Assembly (NCBI GenBank): GCA_965223815.1
Contig: OZ245019.1
Location: 62,001 to 126,000 of the forward strand
Direction: 5' to 3'
Source: HKST-UBA178 sp965223815
GTDB lineage: Bacteria; Pseudomonadota; Gammaproteobacteria; Chromatiales; Chromatiaceae
Length of the DNA: 64,000 bases
The notes beneath the pieces are model-generated. The model saw only the letters and a program-made list of their open reading frames with translations. It was not told where the DNA came from and made no database searches. The position numbers were made by a program, and so were the translations under genes. Positions 16,645 to 25,415 of this stretch are shown here, one piece after another. The first letter of the stretch is position 1. Each line of letters starts with the position of its first letter.

Positions 16645-18372
16645 TCAGTCGGATGCGACCGCCGACTTGCGAAACCATTTTAGCCAAATACCGCTCAAGA
16701 ACCATGCGTAGGCCCAGGTACCGAAGATAATCAACACAAATGCCACAACAATATCCTTGGCCGATCCGTCTAACGAGAACGCGGGCACAAATCCGAACAA
16801 GAAAGGACCCAAATAGAGAAACTTAGCGAACTTGAACGCAGTAAAAGCGGTTTTCCACATATTTGCTTTGGCAATAGTGGCCCCGGCAAAAGCAGCGATA
16901 CACACCGGGGGCGTGATGTTGGAATCCTGAGAAAGCCAATAGACGATCATATGGGCGGCGATGGGATTGACTCCCAGATGTATCAGCGCAGGCACTGCCA
17001 CTACCGCAGTAATTAGATAAGCAGCGGTGACCGGTACACCCATACCTAGAACTAAAGAGGCGAGGGCGATCAGGAGTATCGTTAGAACCAAGGAGCCGTC
17101 GGCCAGCTCGATAACGATATCCGCAAAGGTGAGCACCAATCCGGAAAAAGTCAGTACGCCGATGATAATACCAATTACTCCAACTGTGGCGCCGATCTTC
17201 AGACTGGAGACGGCTCCCTCACGGGTTGCCTCGAGAAATTCCATGGGACCGATTCGAGTCTCCTTGCGGAACCAGCTAACCACGACACAGGTGATAAGAC
17301 CCAGGATCGCTGAATATCCGGGTGAGAATCCATACAGCATGAAGATGGTAATAACCACCAAGGGAGCAACGTAGAACCACTCCTTTTTAAAGATTTCCAT
17401 GGCGCCGAACGGGGTGCGCTCTCCAACCACGTTGTCTTTCTTGGCCTCATAATGAACCATCATGAAAACGCTGAAAAAGTACATCAGGGCGGGAAATACA
17501 GCTACCAGCATAATCTGCGAATAGGGCACACCTGTCAGTTCCGCCATGATGAATCCGCCGGCACCCATGATCGGCGGCATGAACATTCCCCCAATGGAAG
17601 CCGCCGGCTCGACTCCGCCTGCGATATGGGGCTTAAAACCAGCCTTTTTCATCATGGGGATGGTGAAAGCACCGGTTGAGACAACATTGGCAATGGCGCT
17701 ACCTGATATTGAGCCGAATAGACCGGATGCTATTACGGCAACCTTTCCTGGCCCACCGATCTTATGACCCACCGCTGCCAAGGGAAAATCGATAAAGAAT
17801 TTCTGCGCGCCGCATTTATGCAGAAACGCACCGAAAAATACGAACAGAAGTATGTAGGTGGCTAGAACATTGGCCATGATGCCAAATACACCATCACTCT
17901 TGTAGAAGATTGAGGTACAGAGGGCAGGGAAAGTATCTCCCGCATGAGAGATGAGATCCGGCATGTAGTCTCCATACACGCCGTACAGCAGCATCACCAC
18001 ACCGATAATGACGAACACAGTTCCCACCACTCTACGCGCCAGTTCGACGCCGAGTAAAACCCCGACCATCGCAATGGCCTGATCCAGTTCTGTCTCCAAC
18101 CCGGTTCGGTAGTTGATTGCCTCGAAATTAAGCACCCAGTATCCAATGGTGATGATCGATAAGACGATGAGGATATAGTCAACCACCCTCATGATCTTGG
18201 TCTTCGACCGGTAAATCAGGAAGACCATTACATAGGTAGCGATCACATAGATGCCTCGGTGATACTGGGTAGCCGCGGGCGAAATTACTGCGGCATAGGA
18301 ATAGAAAATGAGCAGGGCTAACGCAGAAATATCGAAAAATATCTTCTCTAGCTTATTGAGCTTATCGTACAT
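16645..18372 (-). CDS. TRAP transporter fused permease, TAXI type
   Basis: Inner-membrane secondary transporter of 575 residues in which the small (4-TM, DctQ-like) and large (12-TM, DctM-like) TRAP subunits are fused, the arrangement typical of TAXI-TRAP systems. Many hydrophobic segments are visible, with 'GAQKFFIDFPLAAVGHKIGGPGKVAVIASGL' regions, 'GVEPAASIGGMFMPPIMGAGGFIMAE' (split here only for length) and 'DSNITPPVCIAAFAGATIA', which are family hallmarks. It imports an organic acid or similar solute, probably with sodium, delivered by the binding protein encoded just upstream. The substrate cannot be named from sequence, but the linked DctB-like sensor suggests carboxylates. Confidence 0.9.
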   Translation of the reverse strand: MYDKLNKLEKIFFDISALALLIFYSYAAVISPAATQYHRGIYVIATYVMVFLIYRSKTKIMRVVDYILIVLSIITIGYWVLNFEAINYRTGLETELDQAIAMVGVLLGVELARRVVGTVFVIIGVVMLLYGVYGDYMPDLISHAGDTFPALCTSIFYKSDGVFGIMANVLATYILLFVFFGAFLHKCGAQKFFIDFPLAAVGHKIGGPGKVAVIASGLFGSISGSAIANVVSTGAFTIPMMKKAGFKPHIAGGVEPAASIGGMFMPPIMGAGGFIMAELTGVPYSQIMLVAVFPALMYFFSVFMMVHYEAKKDNVVGERTPFGAMEIFKKEWFYVAPLVVITIFMLYGFSPGYSAILGLITCVVVSWFRKETRIGPMEFLEATREGAVSSLKIGATVGVIGIIIGVLTFSGLVLTFADIVIELADGSLVLTILLIALASLVLGMGVPVTAAYLITAVVAVPALIHLGVNPIAAHMIVYWLSQDSNITPPVCIAAFAGATIAKANMWKTAFTAFKFAKFLYLGPFLFGFVPAFSLDGSAKDIVVAFVLIIFGTWAYAWFLSGIWLKWFRKSAVASD

Positions 18373-18427
18373 GCCGTATCCCTGCGAGTCAGATGTGATG
18401 ACGAATAGGGGGTTCTAGTAAAACCAG

Positions 18428-18486
18428 CCCCGTGAAAAGGGGCCCCGTTGCCCGGGTTAAACGTAGATCAGTGGATGCAATCCACG
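18428..18486 (-). other. Intercistronic stem-loops between TAXI receptor and permease
   Basis: GCCCC-gtgaaaa-GGGGC (18428-18444) and GTGGAT-gca-ATCCAC (18472-18486) are two perfect short hairpins in the 266-base gap between the receptor stop and the permease start. Such elements commonly protect or terminate part of the transcript so that the binding protein is made in excess over the permease; that role is inferred. Confidence 0.4.
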
Positions 18487-18638
18487 CAAGTGTACTCCTA
18501 GAACACGCCGGTAATTATAATTATTTTCTAAGTACCAACACCGACCAAGGCCCCGGAAAGAGAAACGTTTGCCAAACTAGAGTATAGAAAACGACTCCAT
18601 CCGGTGCCTAGATCGAATGTTGTACCAATTCGTTGCTG

Positions 18639-19610
18639 TTACTTGAGGATTCCTTTTTCACGCCAGAATTTTTCTGCGCCAGGATGCAGGGGAGTAACGA
18701 TACCATCCACTCCGGCGTCTACACTCATGGCCTTGAAGGTCTTCTTCTGACCACGCATGTACTCAAGCCCCTCGTCCGTATAAATCGCTGAGAGTAGATC
18801 GTAGACCACGTCTGCAGATACATCCTTGTTGGCCACCCAGAGTGCGGAATCCTGGAAGGAGGGAACATCCACGTCCACGCCCTTGTAGGTGCCTGCAGGT
18901 ACGCTCAGCTTAGAGAAATAGGGATACTTCTCATAAAAACCCGAAGCCTCTGCATCGCTACCCAGATTGATCATCTCTATATCGTTGGTTTGGGCTGCCA
19001 TGATCACCGCACCGGAAGGGAAGGCCGTGAACAGCCAGAAGGCGTCAAGCTGATTATTACCGAAGGCGGCAGCTGCATCGTTATAGCCCATGGCGTTGCG
19101 CTCAACCTTGTCCCAAACGCCCATATGGGTAAAAAACAGCTCGCAGTTGGCGAATGCACCAGAGCCGGCATTGCCGACACCAACTTTCTTTCCGGCAAGA
19201 TCTTTCGTGGATTTTATCCCAGAGCCTTTACGCACCACCAACTGCGCCGGCGCGCCATACAAGAAACTGACTGCCATCACGTTCTCGTATTTATTCGGGT
19301 CATTCTTCATTCGGCCGTTGAGACCAAGATAGACATGCCCAGAGTAGACCACCCCAAAATCGGCTTTACCCGCGTTTACCTTGCGCAAGTTTTCCACGGA
19401 TCCAGCGGAAGACTGTGCCTTGACGTTGATGCCCTCCAAAGCTTTTACGGGCTTATAGGTCTGAATGGCATTGGCCACGACCTGGAAGGTGCCACCAGCC
19501 GGTCCACCGGCGAAGACGATGCGCTCCTTGGCGCTGGCCGAACCGATAACCGCGAGATTCATGGCCACCAGAAGGCAGGAAGTGCTCAAAGCTGTTAATA
19601 CTTTTTTCAT
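18639..19610 (-). CDS. TRAP transporter TAXI-family solute receptor
   Basis: Periplasmic binding protein of 323 residues. Signal peptide 1-27 (cleavage after A-S-A). The mature chain opens with 'RIVFAGGPAGGTFQVVANAI', the typical TAXI start, followed by 'GKKVGVGNAGSGAF' and 'LDAFWLFTAFPSGAV'. It captures a ligand and passes it to the fused permease encoded 266 bases downstream. ATG at 19610 has GAGGAG ten bases ahead. The 404-base upstream region holds sigma54-type, enhancer-like and FNR-type sites, pointing to tight control by the adjacent DctB/DctD-like pair and perhaps by oxygen. Confidence 0.93.
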   Translation of the reverse strand: MKKVLTALSTSCLLVAMNLAVIGSASAKERIVFAGGPAGGTFQVVANAIQTYKPVKALEGINVKAQSSAGSVENLRKVNAGKADFGVVYSGHVYLGLNGRMKNDPNKYENVMAVSFLYGAPAQLVVRKGSGIKSTKDLAGKKVGVGNAGSGAFANCELFFTHMGVWDKVERNAMGYNDAAAAFGNNQLDAFWLFTAFPSGAVIMAAQTNDIEMINLGSDAEASGFYEKYPYFSKLSVPAGTYKGVDVDVPSFQDSALWVANKDVSADVVYDLLSAIYTDEGLEYMRGQKKTFKAMSVDAGVDGIVTPLHPGAEKFWREKGILK

Positions 19611-19767
19611 TCTTTAGTCGCTCCTCAAAAAGACAAGAGATAACGATTCGCTGGCTACTATAGCCATGACCGATACCGCCGAATTCCGGTTGTATAAACC
19701 GAGTTTAATTATATATCCAACAGTGGCTACCCATTAAAGATCGTCACTGAAGTATAGACTCACCTTA

Positions 19768-19783
19768 TGCAAAGGAAGGGCCA
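19768..19783 (-). promoter_or_regulatory. Sigma54 (-24/-12) promoter for the TAXI-TRAP genes
   Basis: On the minus strand TGGCCCTTCCTTTGCA matches the sigma54 pattern TGGCACG-N4-TTGCW with the invariant GG and GC correctly spaced. It lies about 160 bases ahead of the receptor start. The adjacent response regulator has the GAFTGA loop that contacts sigma54, which supports the call. Confidence 0.65.
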
Positions 19784-19784
19784 G

Positions 19785-19805
19785 TATTGCACATTTCCTG
19801 CAATA
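19785..19805. promoter_or_regulatory. Inverted repeat abutting the sigma54 promoter
   Basis: TATTGCA-cattTcc-TGCAATA, perfect 7-base arms, lies immediately upstream of the -24 element. A binding site for a bending protein or second regulator is possible. Confidence 0.35.
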
Positions 19806-19876
19806 CCCATCGAAACGCCCTTGGTTAAAGCCTTAAAAGAGGTGAACTTCAACGTTTCACTCTCCTAAAATGGGTG

Positions 19877-19921
19877 GAAACCCACCAATTGGCGCCCCTC
19901 TGTAAGGGGGAAACCCACCAA
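19877..19921 (-). promoter_or_regulatory. Tandem repeats, candidate DctD-type enhancer sites
   Basis: GGAAACCCACCAA occurs twice (19877-19889, 19909-19921), start-to-start distance 32 bases, close to three helical turns. The first copy is part of the palindrome GGTGG-AAAC-CCACC. They lie 95-140 bases upstream of the sigma54 promoter, where NtrC-family activators usually bind. Confidence 0.5.
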
Positions 19922-19938
19922 AAACAATCTCATATCCA

Positions 19939-19952
19939 TTGATTTGCATCAA
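19939..19952. promoter_or_regulatory. Perfect FNR/ANR-type box
   Basis: TTGATTTGCATCAA matches TTGAT-N4-ATCAA exactly. It could bring oxygen control to the TRAP locus, but no matching sigma70 -10 element was found at the class II distance. Confidence 0.5.
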
Positions 19953-20014
19953 GTCCGAGGGCAAGCTTTAACCCTCTTCCTTACCAGCTGTGTCCACAAT
20001 TTCCCCCTACCAGC

Positions 20015-21370
20015 CTATTTATAGTTGCGTTTATCCAAACCGTATTTACGCATCTTGTCATATAGCGTCTTGCGGGGAACACCCAAGACGCTCATGGTTT
20101 CGTTGATTTTTCCACCATGGCTGCTCAAGACCTGCTCAATCAGGCTTTTTTCGAAACACTCTACCTGTTGGGGAAGGGTGAGCCCTGGTTCTCCTTCATT
20201 TCCATGAACCAGGCGTTCCAAGTTGTATCCGCAATTCTCTCCCAACAAGACATAGCGTTCAGCCATGTTCCTGAGTTCTCGCACATTTCCTGGCCAGTCA
20301 TAAGCCAAGAGGAATTGCACACTGTCGTGTAGGGGCGGGGGGGCCTCCTGCTGGTATCTGGCGCTCGCCACCAATAAAAAATGGTGGAACAACAAGGGAA
20401 TGTCCTCCCTCCGGTCGCGTAACGGTGGAATCTCTAATACCACGACATTGAGACGGTAGTAGAGATCTTCACGAAATACACCGTTTTCAGCAGCCTCCTT
20501 GAGATCCACTTTGGTTGCAGCCACCACCCTCATGTTTAATTCTATAAGGCGATTAGATCCCAGTCGCTCAACTTCCCGTTCCTGTAGTACTCTGAGCAAA
20601 CGAATCTGAACCGATGTCGGCATGCTTTCGATCTCATCAAGAAACAGTGTGCCGCCATTGGCGTGCTCGAACTTGCCGATGCGCCGTTCACGTGCGCCAG
20701 TAAACGCACCCGCCTCATGGCCAAAGAGCTCACTCTCAATGAGCGCTTCGGGTACTGCGCCACAATTGACCGCGACAAAGTTCCCTGAGTGGCGGTGGGA
20801 GTGCTCGTGGAGTGAACGCGCCACCAGCTCTTTTCCGGTGCCGGTTTCACCCAAAACAAGTACATCTGCATCGGTATCCGCCACTTGGGCAATGGTAGCC
20901 CTTAATCTTTGCATGGAGTGTGTGTTACCCAGAATGCGGGGTCCCGGCTGAGACTGCGCTACCAATTCGAGGCGTAAGTTACGGTTTTCCAGGGTCAGCA
21001 CTCTTTTATCCATGGCGCGGCGCACCGTGTCGATAAGGTCCTCAGCGGCAAAAGGTTTTTCGATAAAATCGTAGGCGCCGTCCCTTATCGCTCCAACTGC
21101 CATAGAGATATCCCCGTGACCGGTTATGAGTATCACTGGCAGGTCTCTATCTATACCCAACACCTTTGACAGTAGTGTGAGACCATCCATTCCCGGCATT
21201 TTGATATCGCATACCACAACACCAGGCCAATCCATCGAAATCAAGGGAAGCGCCTGCTCCGCACTGCTATAGCACTGCACGTCGAAACCTGCGAGTTCCA
21301 ACGTTTGCCGATTGGCAATACGGATATGTTTCTCGTCATCTATAAAGATGACCCTCTCTTGCTCGCTCAT
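20015..21370 (-). CDS. Sigma54-dependent response regulator, DctD-like
   Basis: Cytosolic transcriptional activator, 451 residues from the chosen ATG. A receiver domain (phosphoacceptor Asp in 'VVVCDIKMPGMDGL') is followed by an AAA+ domain with Walker A 'GETGTGKE', the sigma54-contacting GAFTGA loop and 'GGTLFLDEIES', then a Fis-type helix-turn-helix at the C-terminus ('MSVLGVPRKTLYDKMRKYGL'). It should activate the sigma54 promoter at 19768-19783. The frame continues 23 codons upstream to a GTG, but the receiver fold starts at MSEQERVIFIDDE. It is encoded after its sensor kinase. Confidence 0.92.
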   Translation of the reverse strand: MSEQERVIFIDDEKHIRIANRQTLELAGFDVQCYSSAEQALPLISMDWPGVVVCDIKMPGMDGLTLLSKVLGIDRDLPVILITGHGDISMAVGAIRDGAYDFIEKPFAAEDLIDTVRRAMDKRVLTLENRNLRLELVAQSQPGPRILGNTHSMQRLRATIAQVADTDADVLVLGETGTGKELVARSLHEHSHRHSGNFVAVNCGAVPEALIESELFGHEAGAFTGARERRIGKFEHANGGTLFLDEIESMPTSVQIRLLRVLQEREVERLGSNRLIELNMRVVAATKVDLKEAAENGVFREDLYYRLNVVVLEIPPLRDRREDIPLLFHHFLLVASARYQQEAPPPLHDSVQFLLAYDWPGNVRELRNMAERYVLLGENCGYNLERLVHGNEGEPGLTLPQQVECFEKSLIEQVLSSHGGKINETMSVLGVPRKTLYDKMRKYGLDKRNYK

Positions 21371-21464
21371 TGGCTTTACGTTGACTGCGTATCCTCCGCA
21401 CCAGAATAGCAGATTGAATAATTCCCCCGGGGAATCCACAATCCAACACCGGCAACTTTACGGC

Positions 21465-23297
21465 TCATGGCTCTAATGGGGGGCTCGAAGTAGGGAGTTG
21501 AATACGGAACAAGGCACCACCCTCTGGCCGGTTTTCTGCGGTAAGCTTGCCACTCAATGCCTCAATGATACGCTGGGAGATGGAAAGCCCAAGGCCTAAG
21601 CCTCTACCTTGCTCTTTGGTAGTAAAGAACGGATCAAAAACTCGCTCGAGCTGTTCCTCCGGAATGCCCGGCCCGTTGTCACTAATTGAAATCAAGACGA
21701 ACTGACCATTTTGGCTATTTGCCGCATCGATTCGAATAGAGGGTGATGCCAGCTGTTCAACCGCATGCAACGCGTTGCCGATAATATTGACCAACACTTG
21801 ATCGAGTTGCACGAGATCGGCAGTGACGTAATGCAAACCTTCCGCCAATGACACCTCTACATCAACATTAATCTTTCTGATTCTGGAATCAAGCAAGCGC
21901 AGTGAATCATCCACCACCGAGGCGATTGAAACTGTGGTCCGTTTGCCTGATGTTTTGCGTGCAAAAAGCTTCAATTGGGAACTGATTTGTGCCATTCGGT
22001 CCGTTAGCTCGGATATCTGTGCCAGATTCCAGTCCACCTCCTCTCCCCGACCTCGCTTGAATAGGGCACGAGCATTGTCTGCGTACGACCTGATCGCCGC
22101 TAACGGCTGATTCAATTCATGAGTGATACCGGTCGACATCTGACCAATGACTGCTAACTTGGCTGACTGAATGAGCTCATTTTGTGTCTGTTTTAATTCC
22201 GATTCCGTTTGCCGATGTTCTTCGATTTCTTGCCTTAGTCGAACATTGGCGGCAGTAATATCCTTGGTCTGCTCACTAACCCTGACCTCCAGTGTCCGTT
22301 TTGCTTGTCTCTCAAAGCGGGCCTGTTCAGCAAGGCGCTGCCGTCTCTGTATCCACAAGAGTGCCAATAAAAACAGCACTCCTAACAAAACTGCCGCAAA
22401 CAGCAGTACTCTCAGCACCTGGCCATGAATTTGATCCAGGCTTATAAGGGTATGCACTTTCCAGCCAGCTTGGGGCATGGCCTGATTTAGCATCAAATAG
22501 TTCATAGATTCTGCGCCCTCGAGTTCCAGAATCTGAGCTCCTGCCGGAAAGGTTTCGACAAAGTTAATCGGAAGCGTCGCTAGTTCCACATCCCCATATC
22601 TTCGGCTTTGCCGGATCCTCTCGCGGACTTCCGGTGCCAAGGGAGTGAGAGTCTTAAATCTCCAATCTTTATGTGTGGTGATAAAAATGACTCCGTCAGG
22701 ATCGGTAACAATTAGTTCAGCCCCTGCTCTCACCCAGCTCTTCTCAATTGGGGCCATATTGATCTTGACCACAACCGCTCCAAGTATCTCCTCTTCCGAA
22801 CGGACCGGATAGGCGAAATAGTAACCACGCTTATTGGATGTAGTACCTAGTGCAAAGTATCGACCCAATCGCCCTTTCATCGCCTCCTGGAAATAGGGTC
22901 GGTAGCTGAAGTTGCTCCCCACGAACGGCCGCTCCGAGAGCCAGTTACTCGCGGCAATGGTCAATCCATTGGAATCCATCAAGTAGGTATCCGAGGTTCC
23001 CGTAATTCGATTGAGTGTCTCCAAGTAGCGGTTCAGGGAATCTATCAGGCCCGCATCGCCGGGATTTTTCAGGAGTTCTACAAGGCTTTGATTGGTGGCC
23101 AATACTCCTGGCAGAAAGGCAAATTTTTCCAACTGTCCCTGCAGGTGCAACACGTAACGGTTCAACTCTTGGTGACCCGATTCCATAAGCGTGGTCACAC
23201 CTGCTTGGCGGGTCCAGACTGCTGTTTGCCACAATATCAGCACCAACACTAACGCACTCAGTACGGGAAGCAACCATCGTTTTAGTGATTTCCTCAT
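21465..23297 (-). CDS. Membrane sensor histidine kinase, DctB-like
   Basis: About 610 residues from ATG at 23297. An N-terminal membrane helix and a second one near residue 300 ('VLLFAAVLLGVLFLLALL') bracket a periplasmic Cache-like sensor. Then come a coiled coil, a HisKA motif with the phosphorylated His in 'THELNQPLAAIRSYADNA', and an HATPase domain ('NIIGNALHAVE', 'DNGPGIPEEQLERVFDPF', 'GRGLGLGLSIS'). This matches C4-dicarboxylate sensors of the DctB type. The frame extends to GTG at 23441, right at the ATP synthase terminator; the internal start is preferred because the membrane anchor begins there, though ribosome binding sites are weak at both. Ligand unknown. Confidence 0.88.
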   Translation of the reverse strand: MRKSLKRWLLPVLSALVLVLILWQTAVWTRQAGVTTLMESGHQELNRYVLHLQGQLEKFAFLPGVLATNQSLVELLKNPGDAGLIDSLNRYLETLNRITGTSDTYLMDSNGLTIAASNWLSERPFVGSNFSYRPYFQEAMKGRLGRYFALGTTSNKRGYYFAYPVRSEEEILGAVVVKINMAPIEKSWVRAGAELIVTDPDGVIFITTHKDWRFKTLTPLAPEVRERIRQSRRYGDVELATLPINFVETFPAGAQILELEGAESMNYLMLNQAMPQAGWKVHTLISLDQIHGQVLRVLLFAAVLLGVLFLLALLWIQRRQRLAEQARFERQAKRTLEVRVSEQTKDITAANVRLRQEIEEHRQTESELKQTQNELIQSAKLAVIGQMSTGITHELNQPLAAIRSYADNARALFKRGRGEEVDWNLAQISELTDRMAQISSQLKLFARKTSGKRTTVSIASVVDDSLRLLDSRIRKINVDVEVSLAEGLHYVTADLVQLDQVLVNIIGNALHAVEQLASPSIRIDAANSQNGQFVLISISDNGPGIPEEQLERVFDPFFTTKEQGRGLGLGLSISQRIIEALSGKLTAENRPEGGALFRIQLPTSSPPLEP

Positions 23298-23442
23298 CCC
23301 TGGACCAATTTTGCGTTTGGTTGAAAAAAAAACACAGCGATCTACCAGATGTGACAGTTCATCATGATTGGGTTTCTCTTGGCGGCGCTGCCCAGGAATA
23401 ACGTATATTGGGTCGGCAGTAAAGTGAGGCTTGACTTCCACG

Positions 23443-23475
23443 CATAAAAAAACCCTTCCAAACTGGAAGGGTTTT
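23443..23475 (-). terminator. Intrinsic terminator of the ATP synthase operon
   Basis: On the minus strand a stem of AAAACCCTTCC and GGAAGGGTTTT with a 4-base loop is followed by an extended T-run, 27 bases after the atpC stop codon. This is a classic Rho-independent terminator. Confidence 0.88.
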
Positions 23476-23501
23476 AATGCGCCAAATATTTAAATAACGA
23501 A

Positions 23502-23927
23502 CTAGCTGGTTTTCGACTTCCGCAATCTCTCGATCGCACGAAGCTGTGCCGCTGCCTCAGCCAATTCTGCCTGAGCTTTGGCGTATTCGAAATCTGCCTG
23601 CTGACCGGCGAGGGCGTCCTCGGCTCTTTTCTTGGCCTCCGCTGCGGACGCCTCATCGAGATCACGTGCCCGGATTGCCGTATCGGCAAGCACCGTTACT
23701 ACATGGGGTTGTATTTCTAGAATACCGCCAGATACGTAAAAGTGCTGCATTTCCCCCCCCCCGGTATCGACTCGCACTTCGCCGGGTTTGAGACGGGTTA
23801 CTAGCGGGGTATGCCGTGGTGCAATACCCACTTCACCCATCACGGCGGGGGCGTACACCATTTCTGCAAGCCCGGAGTAAATCGCACCCTCGGCACTTAC
23901 AATATCAATATGGATTGTCATGGCCAT
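23502..23927 (-). CDS. atpC: ATP synthase F1 subunit epsilon
   Basis: Central-stalk subunit, 141 residues, of the F1Fo ATP synthase. An N-terminal beta-sandwich ('VSAEGAIYSGLAEMVYAPAVMGEVGIAPRH', read in pieces) and two C-terminal helices ('EASAAEAKKRAEDAL', 'AQAELAEAAAQLRAI') are evident. Last gene of the operon, 25 bases after atpD and just before the terminator. Translation may start at either of two Met codons six bases apart. Confidence 0.96.
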   Translation of the reverse strand: MAMTIHIDIVSAEGAIYSGLAEMVYAPAVMGEVGIAPRHTPLVTRLKPGEVRVDTGGGEMQHFYVSGGILEIQPHVVTVLADTAIRARDLDEASAAEAKKRAEDALAGQQADFEYAKAQAELAEAAAQLRAIERLRKSKTS

Positions 23928-23952
23928 TCTTCACTTCCTCCCTAGGGATGGA

Positions 23953-25329
23953 TTAGCTAGCGGCCCCTTTCTCAACAGCTTCTTCCACGCCGCCAACCAT
24001 GTAGAAGGCTTGTTCCGGAAGATGGTCATACTCACCCTCGACTATGGCCTTGAACCCGCTGATAGTGTCTTTCAGATTGACATACTTGCCTGGGGAACCT
24101 GTGAATACCTCAGCGACGAAGAAGGGCTGCGAGAGGAATCTCTGTATCTTGCGTGCACGAGCAACTATCAACTTGTCATCTTCCGACAGCTCGTCCATAC
24201 CCAAAATAGCGATAATATCCTTCAGCTCCTTATATCGTTGCAGGGTGCCCTGCACACTTCGAGCGACCTCGTAGTGTTCCCTTCCGACAACATTTGGATC
24301 GAGGATTCTACTTGTTGAATCCAAGGGGTCCACAGCGGGATAGATACCCAGCTCGGCGATCTGCCGAGACAACACAAGCGTTGCATCCAGATGCGCAAAC
24401 GTAGTGGCGGGGGAGGGATCGGTCAAATCGTCGGCAGGGACGTATACCGCCTGAAAGGAGGTGATGGAACCTGTTTTAGTCGACGTGATTCTCTCTTGTA
24501 ACGCGCCCATTTCCGCTGCCAGTGTTGGCTGGTAGCCCACTGCAGACGGCATTCGACCGAGCAGTGCCGATACCTCGGTTCCTGCCAGGGTATAACGATA
24601 AATATTGTCCACGAACATCAGAACATCGCGGCCTTCGTCGCGGAAGTTTTCTGCAATCGTAAGACCGGTAAGCGCGACACGAAGACGGTTGCCTGGAGGC
24701 TCGTTCATCTGCCCATAAACCAGTGCTACTTTATCCAGAACGCCACCTTCCTCCATTTCGTGATAGAAATCGTTTCCTTCTCGGGTACGTTCCCCAACTC
24801 CTGCAAAAACTGAAAATCCGGAGTGCTCCACAGCAATGTTGCGGATCAACTCCATGAGGGTAACGGTCTTCCCAACTCCAGCACCCCCAAACAAACCGAT
24901 TTTACCGCCCTTGGCGATAGGCATGATCAGGTCGATGACCTTAATACCCGTTTCCAGCACCTCGGTAGAGGTTGCTTGCTCTTCAAAGCTCGGGGGCTCA
25001 CGGTGGATGGGCATAGTTTTTTCTGCTTCCACTGGACCTGCTTCGTCCACCGGCTCACCCAGCACATCCATAACACGGCCCAGCGTCACCTGTCCGACCG
25101 GTACACTGATTGGCGCTCCGGTGTTGGACGCTGAAACCCCACGCTTCAGACCATCGGTCGATCCCATTGCAATGGTCCGGGCTATCCCGTCGCCCAGCTG
25201 CTGCTGAACTTCTAGGGTCAGGCCGGCCTCTTCGATCTTCAAGGCATCGTAGACCTTAGGCATCTCTCCCATGGGAAACTGCACGTCTACAACGGCGCCG
25301 ATGATTTCCACCACTTTACCTGAACTCAT
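23953..25329 (-). CDS. atpD: ATP synthase F1 subunit beta
   Basis: Catalytic subunit of the F1 sector, 458 residues, normal length. Walker A 'GGAGVGKTVTLMELI', the 'GERTREGND' loop with the catalytic Glu, 'DVLMFVDNIYRYT' (Walker B) and 'ALLGRMPSAVGYQPTLA' are all present. Makes or hydrolyses ATP at the alpha/beta interface on the cytoplasmic side of the inner membrane. 86 bases after atpG. Confidence 0.98.
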   Translation of the reverse strand: MSSGKVVEIIGAVVDVQFPMGEMPKVYDALKIEEAGLTLEVQQQLGDGIARTIAMGSTDGLKRGVSASNTGAPISVPVGQVTLGRVMDVLGEPVDEAGPVEAEKTMPIHREPPSFEEQATSTEVLETGIKVIDLIMPIAKGGKIGLFGGAGVGKTVTLMELIRNIAVEHSGFSVFAGVGERTREGNDFYHEMEEGGVLDKVALVYGQMNEPPGNRLRVALTGLTIAENFRDEGRDVLMFVDNIYRYTLAGTEVSALLGRMPSAVGYQPTLAAEMGALQERITSTKTGSITSFQAVYVPADDLTDPSPATTFAHLDATLVLSRQIAELGIYPAVDPLDSTSRILDPNVVGREHYEVARSVQGTLQRYKELKDIIAILGMDELSEDDKLIVARARKIQRFLSQPFFVAEVFTGSPGKYVNLKDTISGFKAIVEGEYDHLPEQAFYMVGGVEEAVEKGAAS

Positions 25330-25415
25330 TTCGGGTTCCTCATAATTTCAAATTTCTACTGTATGCCGATTTCATGACCGGCCATGCCCTGGCAATGTGC
25401 CGGGCCAGATAGTAA

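Larger units (their letters stand above)
19611..20014. other. Control region upstream of the TAXI receptor gene
   Basis: 404 bases without a gene. Reading toward the receptor gene it holds an FNR-type box (19939-19952), two 13-base direct repeats (19877-19889 and 19909-19921) with a CCCCT...AGGGG hairpin between them, an inverted repeat TATTGCA-N7-TGCAATA (19785-19805) and a sigma54-type promoter (19768-19783). Confidence 0.6.
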
